Positions 47,801-59,197 of a stretch of DNA of 64,000 bases are shown in pieces (the stretch's first letter is position 1; every line of letters starts with the position of its first letter). This DNA comes from Glandiceps talaboti (lineage: Eukaryota > Hemichordata > Enteropneusta > Spengelidae): positions 15,605,098-15,669,097 of the forward strand of contig NC_135560.1 in the NCBI RefSeq assembly GCF_964340395.1, read 5' to 3'. A program made the translations under genes and the position numbers. Below the pieces are notes generated by a model, which was not told the origin of the DNA, did no database searches, and was given only the letters and a program-made list of their open reading frames with translations.

Positions 47801-50018
47801 CTTTTTATTTTTTGCATTATTCTGCATATGAAACTCTCAGAGAAAATTTTTGCAGTCTTTTTCCAAACCCAAATTTTATCAGCTCTTCCGAACAATATCA
47901 TTAAAAGTTTTAGCAAAGAGTTTATATTTTTGTGGCTGTCCAAACAAGAAAAAAGTGTTGAACATTTTCCAAACTCTGCTTATCGACTTATGATTTTCTT
48001 ATGATCGAGTTTCAAGGAAAAGTCCAGTCAGACTTCTTTCTGTCATTAGTACACTTGTACTGTTATCTCCGTACATACAACAAAAGACAAAGAGATTGCA
48101 GAAGAAATATCAGCTCTAGTTTGTTAGAATGGTGGTAAATGTAACGCCATAAATTGAAATTCTTGCAGCAAATCCCTGAAATGGCTGTACAAGTGTGAAG
48201 TGCAACAGGGCTTCTTCTTTACAAGATTTCAAAGTTAAATAAGTGACCAGGGTACTATTTCATCACCCAAAATGATATATATTGAGATATGACCATAATC
48301 AATACAAGTTAAGTAAGCCTGACTGGAATATATAATATAGTTCTACATCTTGAGAAATAATGGCAGCTGTAGTATATATATATTAAGTTTGTTATTTTAT
48401 TTGATTGCAGCAATCTGAAGGTGCACCTGGTTTGTCAGATGCATTACAATCTGGTAACAACATTGTAGCTGCAGGGTATGCCTTATATGGTAGTGCTACC
48501 ATGGTGATGTTGTCTACTGGTCAGGGTGTTAATGGATTCATGTTAGATCCAGTAAGTACTTGATTGGCATGTGATAAAGTGCCACATACCCATGCATCAT
48601 TATTATCATATGCCATATTCTAGTAGAGATGAAAGACTGTAGTTTAGACCACTGATAAGAGCACTGTACAGAAACAGTTGAGACCAGAAGTGAGGGCTAT
48701 GATAGTTGAATGCCACTCTTAATCTTTTGAACAAAATGATGAGATGAAGCATTGTGAGTAGTAGGATATGATGGGTGACTGACTGATTGATTGATTGATG
48801 GATTGATTGATTGACAGACTCATCGATCGATCGATCGATCGATCGATCGATCAATCAAATGATTGATGGAAGGACATGTGTCAAACAACTAGGTTATGGA
48901 TGGATGGATGGATATGAATAGATGGCAATGCAAATAGCTTGGTGCATTAGCAGCATTACATAGGAATGGTAACCAATGTTTGGTTTGGGTTGATTGGTTT
49001 TTTTTGGTTGGTCTGTTGGTTGACTGATCGATAAGATCACAATGAATGGATGGATCAATTGCAATGAAGTTGAATGGAGTGTGTGAATGGTAAAGATTTG
49101 ACAGATGGATATATGAAAAAACAGATAGATGTATAGGTTGTTCAAGAGTTAGATTGATGAATGGACAAGATTGTTAGCAAATGTATTATATGTATCAAAA
49201 CAACTGACATAGCGAATAGATGAAATCAATGTTCATCATTATAACCGAAACCTAACCTCAAATTTCAAAATACTAAATGTGGTACATATATATCATTCTT
49301 GTGCTTCAGCCTGGGGCATTGAAAATAACTTTGTACTCCAACTAACCAGAAACTTTTTACTCTCTGTTGACATACATCTTTGTGATTATTCTTTTCAGTC
49401 CATTGGTGAGTTTTTGCTGACAGAACGTAATGTTAAAATCAAGCCCCGTGGTAAATATTACAGCATCAATGAAGGATATTCACAGTACTGGGATGAAGCC
49501 ACCAAGGATTATGTCAACAACAAGAAATTTCCAAAGGTTTGTACTTACATTTGCATATGATATTATTCTTCAATATTTGCATTTGTATACCTGCTTTCTT
49601 CAATCAGGAAAGTGCTAGTGACTTATGTGGCCTTGTTTTGAATGGTAGACTGATAGTGATGTACTTCTCAAGTCACAAGCATTTTCCAACTGAATCAGGA
49701 AAACTTATGGAAATAATATGATTATAATTGTGCAAGCTTCATATATGACAAATGGAGAAAGTAATTTTGATTCTGAAGTGGTTAGCTCATTACGCCTTTT
49801 ACTAGGGTATTCTGGGTTTGAACCCACCCATCCCCATGCATAGTGTGTTACTCTATGATGCATGCAATTTCACCCCATCAATTATGCAGGTTTTTCCTTG
49901 GGTTTTCCTACATGTACAAATGTAGGAGATTTCCTACTGTTTTAACTGTAGGATGGTGCTCTGTGGTTACCAGTTAACAAATTTTTAAAATTAATTTTGA
50001 CAAAAATAAAAGATTACG

Positions 50019-50055
<37 letters not shown>

Positions 50056-51605
50056 AATAGGAGGGCAACCCATACAATGCTCGTTACATTGGTTCAATGG
50101 TAGCTGATGTGCATAGAACTATTATGTATGGTGGTATCTTTGTGTACCCAGCACACAAGAAGGCTCCAAAGGGAAAGGTAAGCTCTATCACATTGCTTAT
50201 AATGTTGTACATGTACTTGGTATTTCAATATAGAAAACCTAAGTAGCCGTGACTGAAATTATTTATTCATAATCTATTATTCTTGTTTTGGCCTGTTTTA
50301 TGTTGTACTTGCTGTACAATATAACATGTATGATTGTCTTAGTGATCAACCTTATCATTCCACAAATTGACAATTTGTTGACAATCAGTTATAGGCCAAT
50401 ACCATATTAGGATTAAAATTAAAGGCCAATACCATATTAGGATTAAAATTATGGCCAATACCATATTAGGATTAAAATTAAAGGAGCATACCATATAAGG
50501 ATTAAAATTAAAGGCCAATACCATATTAGGATTAAAATATGGGTGTGAAAGACAGTGGCTGGCCGGCCCATAAAAAAGTTGGTCATGAACAAAAGAATAA
50601 TCCAACTTACCATTAATCACCATGGCCCCACTTGTCTAAAGCAAGACTGTGGGATTCAAACATTAAGGTTTAATCTGCTTAACTAGGGGGTATTTGTTTG
50701 TACACAACTAGGTACAAGTTAAGAGAAAGAAGAGCAGTAACCTTTAGACTGTTCACTCTATTGTGTACACACAATGTCAAACCAGTGTGTACTGGAGCAT
50801 CAAATCCACAAGCAGACCAGTATAATTTAGCTAATTAAAAAAGCATTGAACCATGGTATATTGTGAACAGTTAAACATAACTTGAAATGTCAATTTAGGC
50901 TAAAGTAAATTGTATCAACTTGGCGAGTATGAATTTGTAATACACTGAGTAATGCAGAAAGTCTTTTAACTATTTATAAGGACTGTTGCTTCGAAGAAAA
51001 TTGCGATGACAATTTTGAATTTTTACTGTATTTCTTAATCGCTTGTGAAATGACATTTTTTGCTATGATCTAAAAACCCGATATTTTAACATATTTTCAG
51101 CTCCTTTTACACCAGCTGTAAATGTTTGAGAACTTAGATTTTACCTTAATTCCATCTAAATAAACTGCAAACTTTGCTAAAAGGATCAAAACTGATTTTA
51201 AAGTAGTTTGATTTGTATAAGTATACAGTCTGATGATAAAAGAGACCAGTACATGTACATACAGAAGACAGAAGACAGCAAAAATAACAAGTTCAGAGAT
51301 GTTTGTTTGTTTAGCATATTATTGATGGGAAGTTGATAGCTTAAAGCAATCCAATCTCCAGTTTTGACCGTATTCATCAATGTTTTTATTCTGTAATTAT
51401 TCATTTCTGCTTCCAGCTGCGTTTGTTGTATGAATGCAACCCCATGGCATATCTGGTGGAGCAGTCTGGTGGCATTGCATCAACTGGAACTCAGCGTGTA
51501 TTAGATATTGTCCCAGAATCAATCCATCAACGTGTGCCTATTGTACTCGGATCCCCAGATGATGTCAATGAGTACCTTGAGTGTGTTAAGAAACATCAGA
51601 GCTAG
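44869..51605 (+). CDS. FBP1: Fructose-1,6-bisphosphatase (6 exons, complete)
   Basis: Hydrolyses fructose 1,6-bisphosphate to fructose 6-phosphate, the regulated step of gluconeogenesis, in the cytosol. Exons: 44869-45032, 47434-47692, 48411-48551, 49399-49536, 50061-50177, 51417-51605. They total 336 codons including TAG (335 residues; human FBP1 338). The FBPase signature [10 protein letters not shown] is intact, with SEENE upstream supplying the metal-binding Glu, and [12 protein letters not shown] near the C-terminus supplying another acidic ligand. The AMP-site wording ATGELTQLL near residue 25 and GKYVV before the signature are kept, so allosteric inhibition by AMP is likely. Substrate-site blocks [18 protein letters not shown] and YSINEGY are present. 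A single invertebrate FBP may be co-orthologous to vertebrate FBP1 and FBP2, so the symbol is by family. Confidence 0.97.
45033..47433 (+). other. first FBP intron, no nested gene seen
   Basis: AT-rich intron of 2.4 kb. T and G runs at about 45329-45368. No convincing coding frame or structured element on either strand. Confidence 0.5.
48092..48128 (-). repeat. dispersed repeat fragment (AGAGCTGATATTTCT family)
   Basis: Read on the minus strand this gives ACAAACTAGAGCTGATATTT followed by CTTCTGC, matching the head of the copies at 26214 and 54428. It does not extend further. Confidence 0.5.
48760..49145. repeat. GATT, ATCG and GATG tetranucleotide-rich tract
   Basis: Imperfect GATT units (48776-48814), a pure (ATCG)n run (about 48823-48852), then scattered GGAT/GATG units. 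It lies in the FBP intron before the exon at 49399-49536. Confidence 0.8.
49770..50056 (+). mobile_element. tRNA-derived SINE abutting FBP exon 5
   Basis: The head has an A-box-like GTGGTTAGCTCATTACGCC and a good B box GGGTTTGAACCC about 30 bases on. The body includes TTTTCCTTGGGTTTTCC. The tail is (ATT)n at 50020-50054. The FBP acceptor AATAG follows within ten bases, so the SINE tail forms the sequence just upstream of that splice site. The B box is better kept than in the SINE at 12480, suggesting a younger copy or a different family. Confidence 0.8.
50393..50540. repeat. 30-bp minisatellite, five copies
   Basis: The unit GGCCAATACCATATTAGGAT plus TAAAATTAAA is repeated five times with a few changes, in the last FBP intron. 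Confidence 0.92.
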
Positions 51606-54600
51606 ATAAAAGTCAACAAGTATGATGAAATCATTCATCCTAGTGTAGGAATTGGATTAAGTTATGTGTATATTACAATAGAATCATTTATGATTATCAA
51701 AATTGAATGGTTGGTAAATCACTTTACTGAGCTTATCATTCAATTTCCACAATCTTTTGACCCCTTATTTTCACAGGTTCCCCATTGAATATATCAAAGT
51801 TGTTTACAGGTTGCTAGTGTTGACAGTTCTCTTGATGCAAATCAATTCTTAAGTACCTCAGGGTGATTACATGAGAAATCTCCAATTTCAGCATCTTCCT
51901 GGATACAGTGTACTATTACTATTATGCATTGTTTGCAGTAGTGTGTATTCAGTAGTTTGAAAAAAAGGAATATTTACTGTACTAAACATATCCCATTCAG
52001 GTGTGCTAGCAGGTACATTCAAAGTATCATCCTTGACTTTGAGAAATAACTATAGTACACATAACAACATGCAATCAATTAACTTTTATATGTACTTCAA
52101 AGGGTTCAGCCTATCCAATCACAGCTATTCTATCTTTCATTGCTAAACGTGAGCACTACCTTTTGGCAACCTTTCATTGCTAAACTTGGGGGCTACCTTT
52201 CATTGCTAATCTTACAGACTACATGTACCTTTTATTTCGGAGCTACTTTTCATCATAATTTTTTTTTTGAAATTTTGTTATATATAATTTGTTAGCTAGT
52301 CATGTTTTTGTTAGGTAGTCATGTTTTTCAATACTTTTCATTTTATGTTGCCCTCATGTTGTCAATAGATAACAACCCTCCTCATTTGATATGTTACACT
52401 TCACACTCCAAATGGACATTTTAAAAAACTTTACGAAAAAAAGTATAGATTAACCATGAATGTCTTAAAAACAAATCATAAATGATGTATTTACAGGTGA
52501 CATACAGTTGCAATCTCCGTCATGTGTTCACATTGAGTTCAAAATGATGACAAAATCAGTACTCCTTGTTTGATACAATCATAGAATTTGACATAAAGAA
52601 AAAACTTTGAACTTTAACAACTGCAACCATTGCACAATGTGTAACTGATATTAAACAATCTTAACAAGGTAGGGTTACACAAAAAAAACCACAACTTTTC
52701 TCAATAAATATTTGAATATGTCTCTGTATCAAATTATCTTCAAATCATTCAAAGTGGGTATGTATACAACTGAGAGTAAGTTATGAGTTAGTTGTGAAAA
52801 CTGCGATAGTTCAACTGCAATGATGAGCCACTTTGGAGACATTGACTTGATAATCTGTAAAACTCAATCATTTATCATATAATCAAATTTTGCTAAAAAC
52901 AACTCTTTGTAAGCTGTTGTGCACCTCAGCAAGAAAAAAAGCATATTCTTTGTTTATTACTAGAGGGAATTTATTTTGCATGAAATGCACTGTGGAGAAT
53001 TTGTATGAGTTATATACGTACAAAGGGGAAAAAATGAAATTATACTCTGATGTAGATTGTATATTTGGAGGCTAAGATGTGTGCATGAATTCTTGACAGG
53101 GTGTTGTTGCTTAGATGCCTTGAGTTTTATATTTTATGAATATGGATATTCAGATGTGTAAATAAGATGTGTACTGCTCACATTCATGGGGACCAGACAA
53201 TTTTGAAATGCTGAGGCAGTTACTTATTAAAAATACATCATAATCACTTTGAGAATGTTTTCCCTGATTTTGTACCAAAGTGCAATCGTCTTCCTTTGTA
53301 TAATCATGTGTGTGAATCACTGATTTTTGAAATTTGACAATCGTGACTGACCTTCAAATTGAGTACATGACACAATAATCCAATTGTAACTTGAATGCCT
53401 GAACTGTTAATTTCAGCAGTAAACGGATACAAAAACAGTTTGAGTCTTTGACTAGTTTCATACATCAGCAGGCTTTTTCAAGAAGTTTCATTTGAACTGT
53501 TGCTTTCAGACACACAGCTACACACAACTACTGCTATGCATAGACATGGAAAAGACGTGTGCTATGACAATTTCCAGTTTCTTGCTTGCGATGACAATTG
53601 TCATATTATTGGATGATGTGTTGTAATGAAGCGCTCACAATCAACTATTCTGACAATCAAAATCACAGAAAAGGAAAAGATCCTTCTCTGTGTCAACATC
53701 AACTATCAATGTTTGGCTTACTAATGGCAAAGTTTGAATAAGTTGACTTCAGATGTCTATTTTGTTTCAAACTCTGCCTACCAACCAAATTTTATTGTCC
53801 TCGAAGGAAAACCAGAAGTGATACAAGTGTTTTTACACTTGGCATCTTAGGGGGGTTAAGGCAATACCTCCACAAGAGAAATGTATATGGTGCTGTTTTC
53901 TGAAAGCTTGTGATTTTTGAGAGCAAATTGTATATCCAACAAAACAAAGGGAAACAATTACAAGGACCCAATTTCCTAAATTGCAAGGTTTTGCATTAAT
54001 GAAGTTTCTGAAGAATAGTGTTCTTGAAATGTGTGTAGAGGGATCCTCTACTCATATTATCTGTTCAAACAGTTCAGTCCACTCTGCAGAAATTTGCTCA
54101 CATAAAACCAGCACATAAAACCCTCAAAGTTTTTACATACATTTACTCATAGCCCAGAGGTCTGTCTATCTGGATTAACAATGTCAGTTAGAATGTTAAC
54201 ATGTTAATGAGGATAGCAAACTCACTTGGCTAAGTTACTCACCAAATCACAATATTTCACAATATTGAACATTGAAATATATAAAACTTATTGCCATGAA
54301 TGAGATTATATGAAAATTATATCAATTTCTTTATAATGCCCATAAAAAATAAAGGCTGTAATCATAATGCCTTAAGACTCACTGCAGGATTCTTTTGCCA
54401 ACTTATTCATTCAATTTTCTTTTTGCATTCTCGCAAACCAGAGCTGATATTTCTTCCTCAACACTTGAACTAACAGACGGCACATTTTGGACGGTGCCGT
54501 AAAAGAGGCTGTGGTTTGCAACAACGCCTTTTTGGTACAACATTCCAAATGATAGGATTTATGCGGTCCTTATAATATCAATGCATGTGATTTACTATAT

Positions 54601-55128
54601 CATAAGCTAAGGGCATCTGCCTAAACCACTGTTCTCTTTATGGCAATGTTACCTTGCATGTGTTCCTTTATTTTTCATTACATCAGCAGAAAAATATATT
54701 CTGGCCTGTAAGAATGTTCAAGGGTTACATTGGTGTTTGGCATTTGAGAATATCTTGAGCATGAGTACTAGAAGTGAGCATGCATAATTACAAAATTAGA
54801 GAAAATGGCCTCATATATTTAGAGACATGCATATGTTTTTGAAAGCGCTAGGAATAATCACAAATCATTCCTACATATTGCATGCAGGTTCAATAAGAAT
54901 TGAGTCTGGGAGAATCTGTACAAGTGTATGTATAGATGTAGCTTTTTACTGTTGGAAATAAAAGTGTGTGATGGCAAGATTTATGTGTCATTTGTGTAGT
55001 TCTTGTCCACGTGTGTCAAAGCTACCAAAGAAATGCTTACAATTATAAAGAAGAAACAGTCAGTGTTAAGACCCAACACCTTTTTCAAGTCTACTTTGAG
55101 AACTAAATCACAGTTTATTGATCACTGT
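51606..55128 (+). other. FBP 3' UTR and downstream sequence
   Basis: No gene was recognised. AATAAA at about 52704 and at 54957-54962 are candidate polyadenylation signals. The second is followed by a TGTGTGATGG...TGTGT GU-rich stretch, the better match to a working site. Three small TTTCATTGCTAAACTT-like units sit at 52134-52215. Confidence 0.4.
54428..54535 (+). repeat. dispersed repeat copy B (AGAGCTGATATTTCT family)
   Basis: GCAAACCAGAGCTGATATTT at the left end and CTGTGGTTTGC at the right end form a short imperfect terminal inverted repeat. An internal GACGGCAC...GTGCCGT hairpin is present. Colinear with 26214-26325. Confidence 0.65.
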
Positions 55129-55600
55129 TATGCATATAAATGACATAATATAATACTTTAAATGCTGTAAACATCAAGAAAGTTTCTGTTTTAGACTGCT
55201 CTGGGCCATTGTATGTTGCATATAAATGAGTTCATTAACATAATGAAATAAATTCATTGTTGTAAATGGTAAATGTGTTTTGGACTACATTTTGGCCCAA
55301 AGCATGTGTTGTGCATATAAATGACTTCATTAACATAAAATAATACTAAAATTCGCTGCTGTAAATGTTGACATTGTATTTTGGACTATATTTTGCCCAA
55401 AGTATGTCTCTGGCATACAAATGCGTTCATTATACAAATGCGTTCATTATCATGTGCAATAGAATGCTAGTAATATACTAAATGCATTGTTGTAAATATT
55501 GCATGTTTTAGACCCATATTTGTGGCCAAATTGATGAAATGCTTTGCATATAAATGAGTTAATTAACATCACGATAAAATATACATTTACATCTGAATGT
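55129..55600. repeat. large-unit tandem repeat, about five copies
   Basis: Units start at about 55133, 55219, 55313, 55412 and 55546 with GCATATAAATGACTTCATTA or variants, followed by a TGTAAATGTT block, a TTTTGGACTA block and TTTGGCCCAAA. Spacing varies between 86 and 134 bases. Copies are strongly diverged, so the array is old. Confidence 0.8.
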
Positions 55601-56111
55601 TGCACTCCCTCCAAGATGAGAGAGCATAAACAAATTCTTTAGTTCTTGGTATTCTCAGATCGATTGTCGTAACAAAGTATTTGATATTTACTTTGAAATT
55701 TCATATGCTAACTCCATGACTAAAACAATTATTTAGTCTATCATAACATCAAATAAAAAGTCTAATGTAGCTAATAAAAGTTATCCAGCAGATTATCGTA
55801 GAAATGGAAAAAAAATTGTCAAAATGAAAGAGAGGGAAACCGATTTCAAAACAAAAATTACATCCTCTCTTAAATTAAAAATACATATTACTAATGATTA
55901 TAAAATGTTTACTAGTAAGTAATTACCATGTTGTTAATGACGTCATATTATTTGTTCAAGTACTTGTGATTGATATTTGCCATATAAAAGTTTCAGAATA
56001 TTGTGGCACAATAAGAAATGCAGGTACAACACCAGCAAAACTTAAGTCTGTTTGTAGAGTCAATTGCACTGAAACTAATCGGCGAACTGGCAATGTGCTA
56101 ACGAAGAACTC

Positions 56112-56308
56112 TAGACTGTCCATACGAAAAATTATGTTGATTGGCCATGTGGTAACAAAAAAAATTCTGCAGTGACCATATGGTAACGAAACATTCTGTG
56201 GATTTACCATGTGGTATAAAACGAAAAATTCTGTTGACGGGTCACGTGATAATGAAAAATTCTGTGGACTGGTCATGTTGTAATGAAAAGTTCTATGACC
56301 TGGCCGGC
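56112..56308 (-). repeat. 35-40-bp minisatellite next to the Rab11-FIP-like gene
   Basis: Five or six diverged units of GAAAAATTCTGTTGA plus GGTCATGTGGTAA. It begins about 45 bases beyond the stop codon in transcript direction, so it is probably in the 3' UTR. Confidence 0.8.
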
Positions 56309-56350
56309 CATGCAATGTCATTCACGTCCCAATACCCCTTCACACACACT

Positions 56351-58820
56351 TCATGTCGACCTTTTGGTGTTTTCCAAGTGCTGCTCAAGAATTTCGGGGC
56401 ATTTCTCCATCACCTTCTCTACCAAATCCTGTATGTACATACGCATATTATTGTTCTCTTCTGCTAGCTCTGCAAAGAAAGGCAAGATTACAACAAAATA
56501 AGTCATCTTTCCCGTTTCCTTGTTGTTCCTCGTTTGGTTTTAAAATCCATATGAAAAAAAAAATATGCAAAGCAACAATTTTTGAAATTGATTGAATGCA
56601 ACGCTTATAAATTTACCTGTAGCAATCTTCCTAAGACGCTCAATTTCCCTTTTCAGCCCGCGTTCGCTCTTATCCACTAAAAATATAAAAAATGGTGAAA
56701 ATGTCAGTTTCTCATTGAACAATAAGTTTTGTTTTGTTTTGTTTTGTTTTTAAGAGATCTTTTTTATTGGCGCTTTCTGTCATTCTGTTTCTTTGTTCTT
56801 TCTAAATCGGACAAATAGTGCCGGGGACATATCATATAGACTTCAATTTTTGGTAGTGAAGCTTATACTTACGAATTTCGTTTCTATTTAAATCAATTGC
56901 TGTACTATGCTGTTCGTCGAAGGATCGGCTATCCCTGCTCCCTTTCGAAGTTCTGGCTTCGTTTAATAGTCTTTTGGAGCCAACGAACTCAAACTTCAAT
57001 GATGACCTGCCAAGGCCACCCGACTGGGTTTCTATGACAACGGGTCCGGATGAAATTTTCCATGGTTTGGTAGTGCAGCGTATTTTATTTGAAGATTCGT
57101 ATTTGAGACTAGACAAACAGTTTGATCCACATATCAAAAGCCGCACAATATCGTTCTTGTGTTCGCCTAAATTCGTCCCCCGAATCGTAATGCATGTCCC
57201 ACCACCTACCGACCCTTCCCGTGGTGACAATCCGGAAATTTCTGGTCTTGTATCAACGCCAGTTTTAGAGATTTTTGGAGCAGGCTCACTCTCTGCCCGA
57301 GGTCGAAGGTCTTGGTCACTGTGAGTTCTCTGACCGAGTGAAGGGTTCGTGTCGTTATCAAATTTAAATAACAGTGTGACGTCACTAACGGATCTTGAAC
57401 CACGCCTGCCCATCTTAGACAAGCCTAGCGGAGAGAGTGAAGCTTTCTTGGACAACATAGGCGAAGCCAGTAAGGAATCTTTCATTTTAGTAAATGTCGT
57501 CGGCAGACCTTTCTTTTGAGTTGAACTAGTCTTTTCCGTGGTTTGCATGAATTCTGCTGCTTGAGGCACTACGTTTCTCGTCTTTGTCACCCAACAATCA
57601 AACATGAGTTGTCCAGTCGGATTTGGACACTTCTTGTGCGCTTGAAGATTATCGATCCGTCTTCTGCCGAGGTTCCGTGTAGGTAACGTTGCTATAGAAA
57701 CCGTGACCTCACCTAAAATGTCTTCTTTATCTGTTACAGTGAAAACCAACGGACTATGGTCGCCCTCTTTTATATCACTGACAGTAAAATAAAATCACGA
57801 AAAAGATCAAGATCAATTATCGATGATTTAATAAAATAATGTAATTTTCTTCTAAATTTTTCATGAACACACTTTACGAATTTCGTTGGATTGCAACATC
57901 CTTTATTATGACAGGAAACAATTAAGTTCGATGACAGGCGAATTTTTTCTCCAGATCAAGAATCTGTTTTGTTCTCTTAAATGCAAATATTTCTTTTAAA
58001 AAATGTCAAATCGAGAAATGGAAGAATTTTAGCTATAATAGTAAAAGACATGGCTCTAAAATACATTAACGTGTCACTAAAAGCATTTTTCGCCCTACTT
58101 TAGTACATACTGGCTTTGAATTCATTGTACTACATACGACTATATTACTGATTTGAAAGCGATTGTGCTGTCTCAAACAATGATCAATATGTATTGGCTA
58201 ATTAAGTTACAAGGGGTGGGGGTCTGACTAAAAGAATTTAGATTTTTTTAGCCTACATTGAACTATTGATCTCGAGCCTATTAGTGTAATAGAAAACTTA
58301 CAAAATTGAGTCTTCATTCCATTCTGGATTCGGACTATTTATGACTGACGTTCGACGTTTATCTCCTCCAACGCCAAATATGACAGACGCCTTGCACCGA
58401 TCTATAAAGTTATGCAAAGAAAAATTAAACATCACTCACAAATTTGTTGATAAAGCTATCGTGCAAAAATACAAATGGAAATTAAATGGTACTCAACTCA
58501 AATGGTTTCCAAAAGTTATGTCAAGCTTTCGCTTTGTTAACGGAGCGTTGTACGGTCAGCAAAAACGCTATCGTACTTAATACAATTTCATTGTATTAAT
58601 TTGAAGTAATATGTACGGCACAACTACATGTTTCAATGTCCAATAAAGGTGAAAGTAATTGTTATTGATAATGCATTCTGGTTATACGTTCATTTACCCA
58701 TTTACCGTAATTTGTGATTGCACTGATGTGGTATAGAATATCTGAATATGTAAATTTCTAAGATCATACAAAAGTACATTTCCACTTACCATGTTTCTTT
58801 CCACGTAGATTTTGTGCACC

Positions 58821-58917
<97 letters not shown>

Positions 58918-59197
58918 GTGAGTGAGAGAGAGAGAGAGAGAGAGAGTTATCTATCTATCTAATTAAAATTAACACGCCATCGAGCGAACATGTACATCAC
59001 CAGTCTTTGATACTGAACCAAACGTGACTGGTACTACATACTTTATTTGCTTAAAACACTGAGGTCTCGGTAAGGTCAGTAATATAATTGCATACTATAA
59101 ACAAGCATGATGAAGGCCAACTCTGTCATCCATAAGAAACGAAACAATCTTGTGATAACCGATACTTACCTACAACTTTAATTTCGGCTGGCTCCAT
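56351..59197 (-). CDS. Rab11-FIP-like protein with C2, IPT/TIG and Rab-binding domains (6 exons)
   Basis: Exons: 59197-59170, 58825-58790, 58401-58302, 57777-56873, 56676-56617, 56469-56351. They total 416 codons including TGA. An N-terminal C2 domain (about residues 5-115) starts EIKVVVYGAQNLRG, continues SPNPEWNED and VFTVTDKEDILGEVTV, and ends with GQLMFDCWV, in the style of class I Rab11-FIPs. A Ser-rich linker follows. At about 223-310 is an IPT/TIG domain: ISGLSPREGSVGGGTCITIR, GTNLGE, LLICGSNCL, VVIETQSGGLGRSSLKFEF, close to the TIG domain of exocyst Sec5/EXOC2. The C-terminus is a coiled coil ending MYIQDLVEKVMEKCPEIL, matching the FIP Rab-binding pattern Y-I-x-x-L-x-x-x-V-M-E-x-x-P-x-I-L. 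By family it should sit on recycling endosomes as a Rab11 effector. The frame is open upstream of the chosen ATG to an acceptor, so the N-terminus may be longer. Confidence 0.85.
57940..58278. repeat. dispersed repeat shared with 61325-61512
   Basis: CAAATATTTCTTTTAAAAAATG and GAGAAATGGAAGAATTTT at about 57985-58030 recur at about 61463-61508. CATTGAACTATTGATCTCGAG at 58255-58275 recurs inverted at about 61330-61350. The two halves have opposite orientation relative to the second copy. It sits in the Rab11-FIP-like intron. Confidence 0.5.
58828..58947. repeat. (GA)n microsatellite forming a splice-site pyrimidine tract
   Basis: About 55 GA units, with a few GTGA interruptions. On the transcribed minus strand this is (CT)n ending directly in CTCAG at the acceptor of the 36-base exon 58825-58790. 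Confidence 0.95.

Noticed and set aside
48815-48856. Palindromic (ATCG)n considered as a regulatory element
   Set aside because: A simple tetranucleotide repeat that is self-complementary by nature; nothing supports function.
56974-57324. 116-codon plus-strand frame
   Set aside because: Antisense to the TIG exon of the Rab11-FIP-like gene.
58341-58580. 79-codon plus-strand frame (MTDVRRLSPP...)
   Set aside because: Overlaps antisense the C2 exon 58401-58302. No family similarity, no splice signals and no paired exons.
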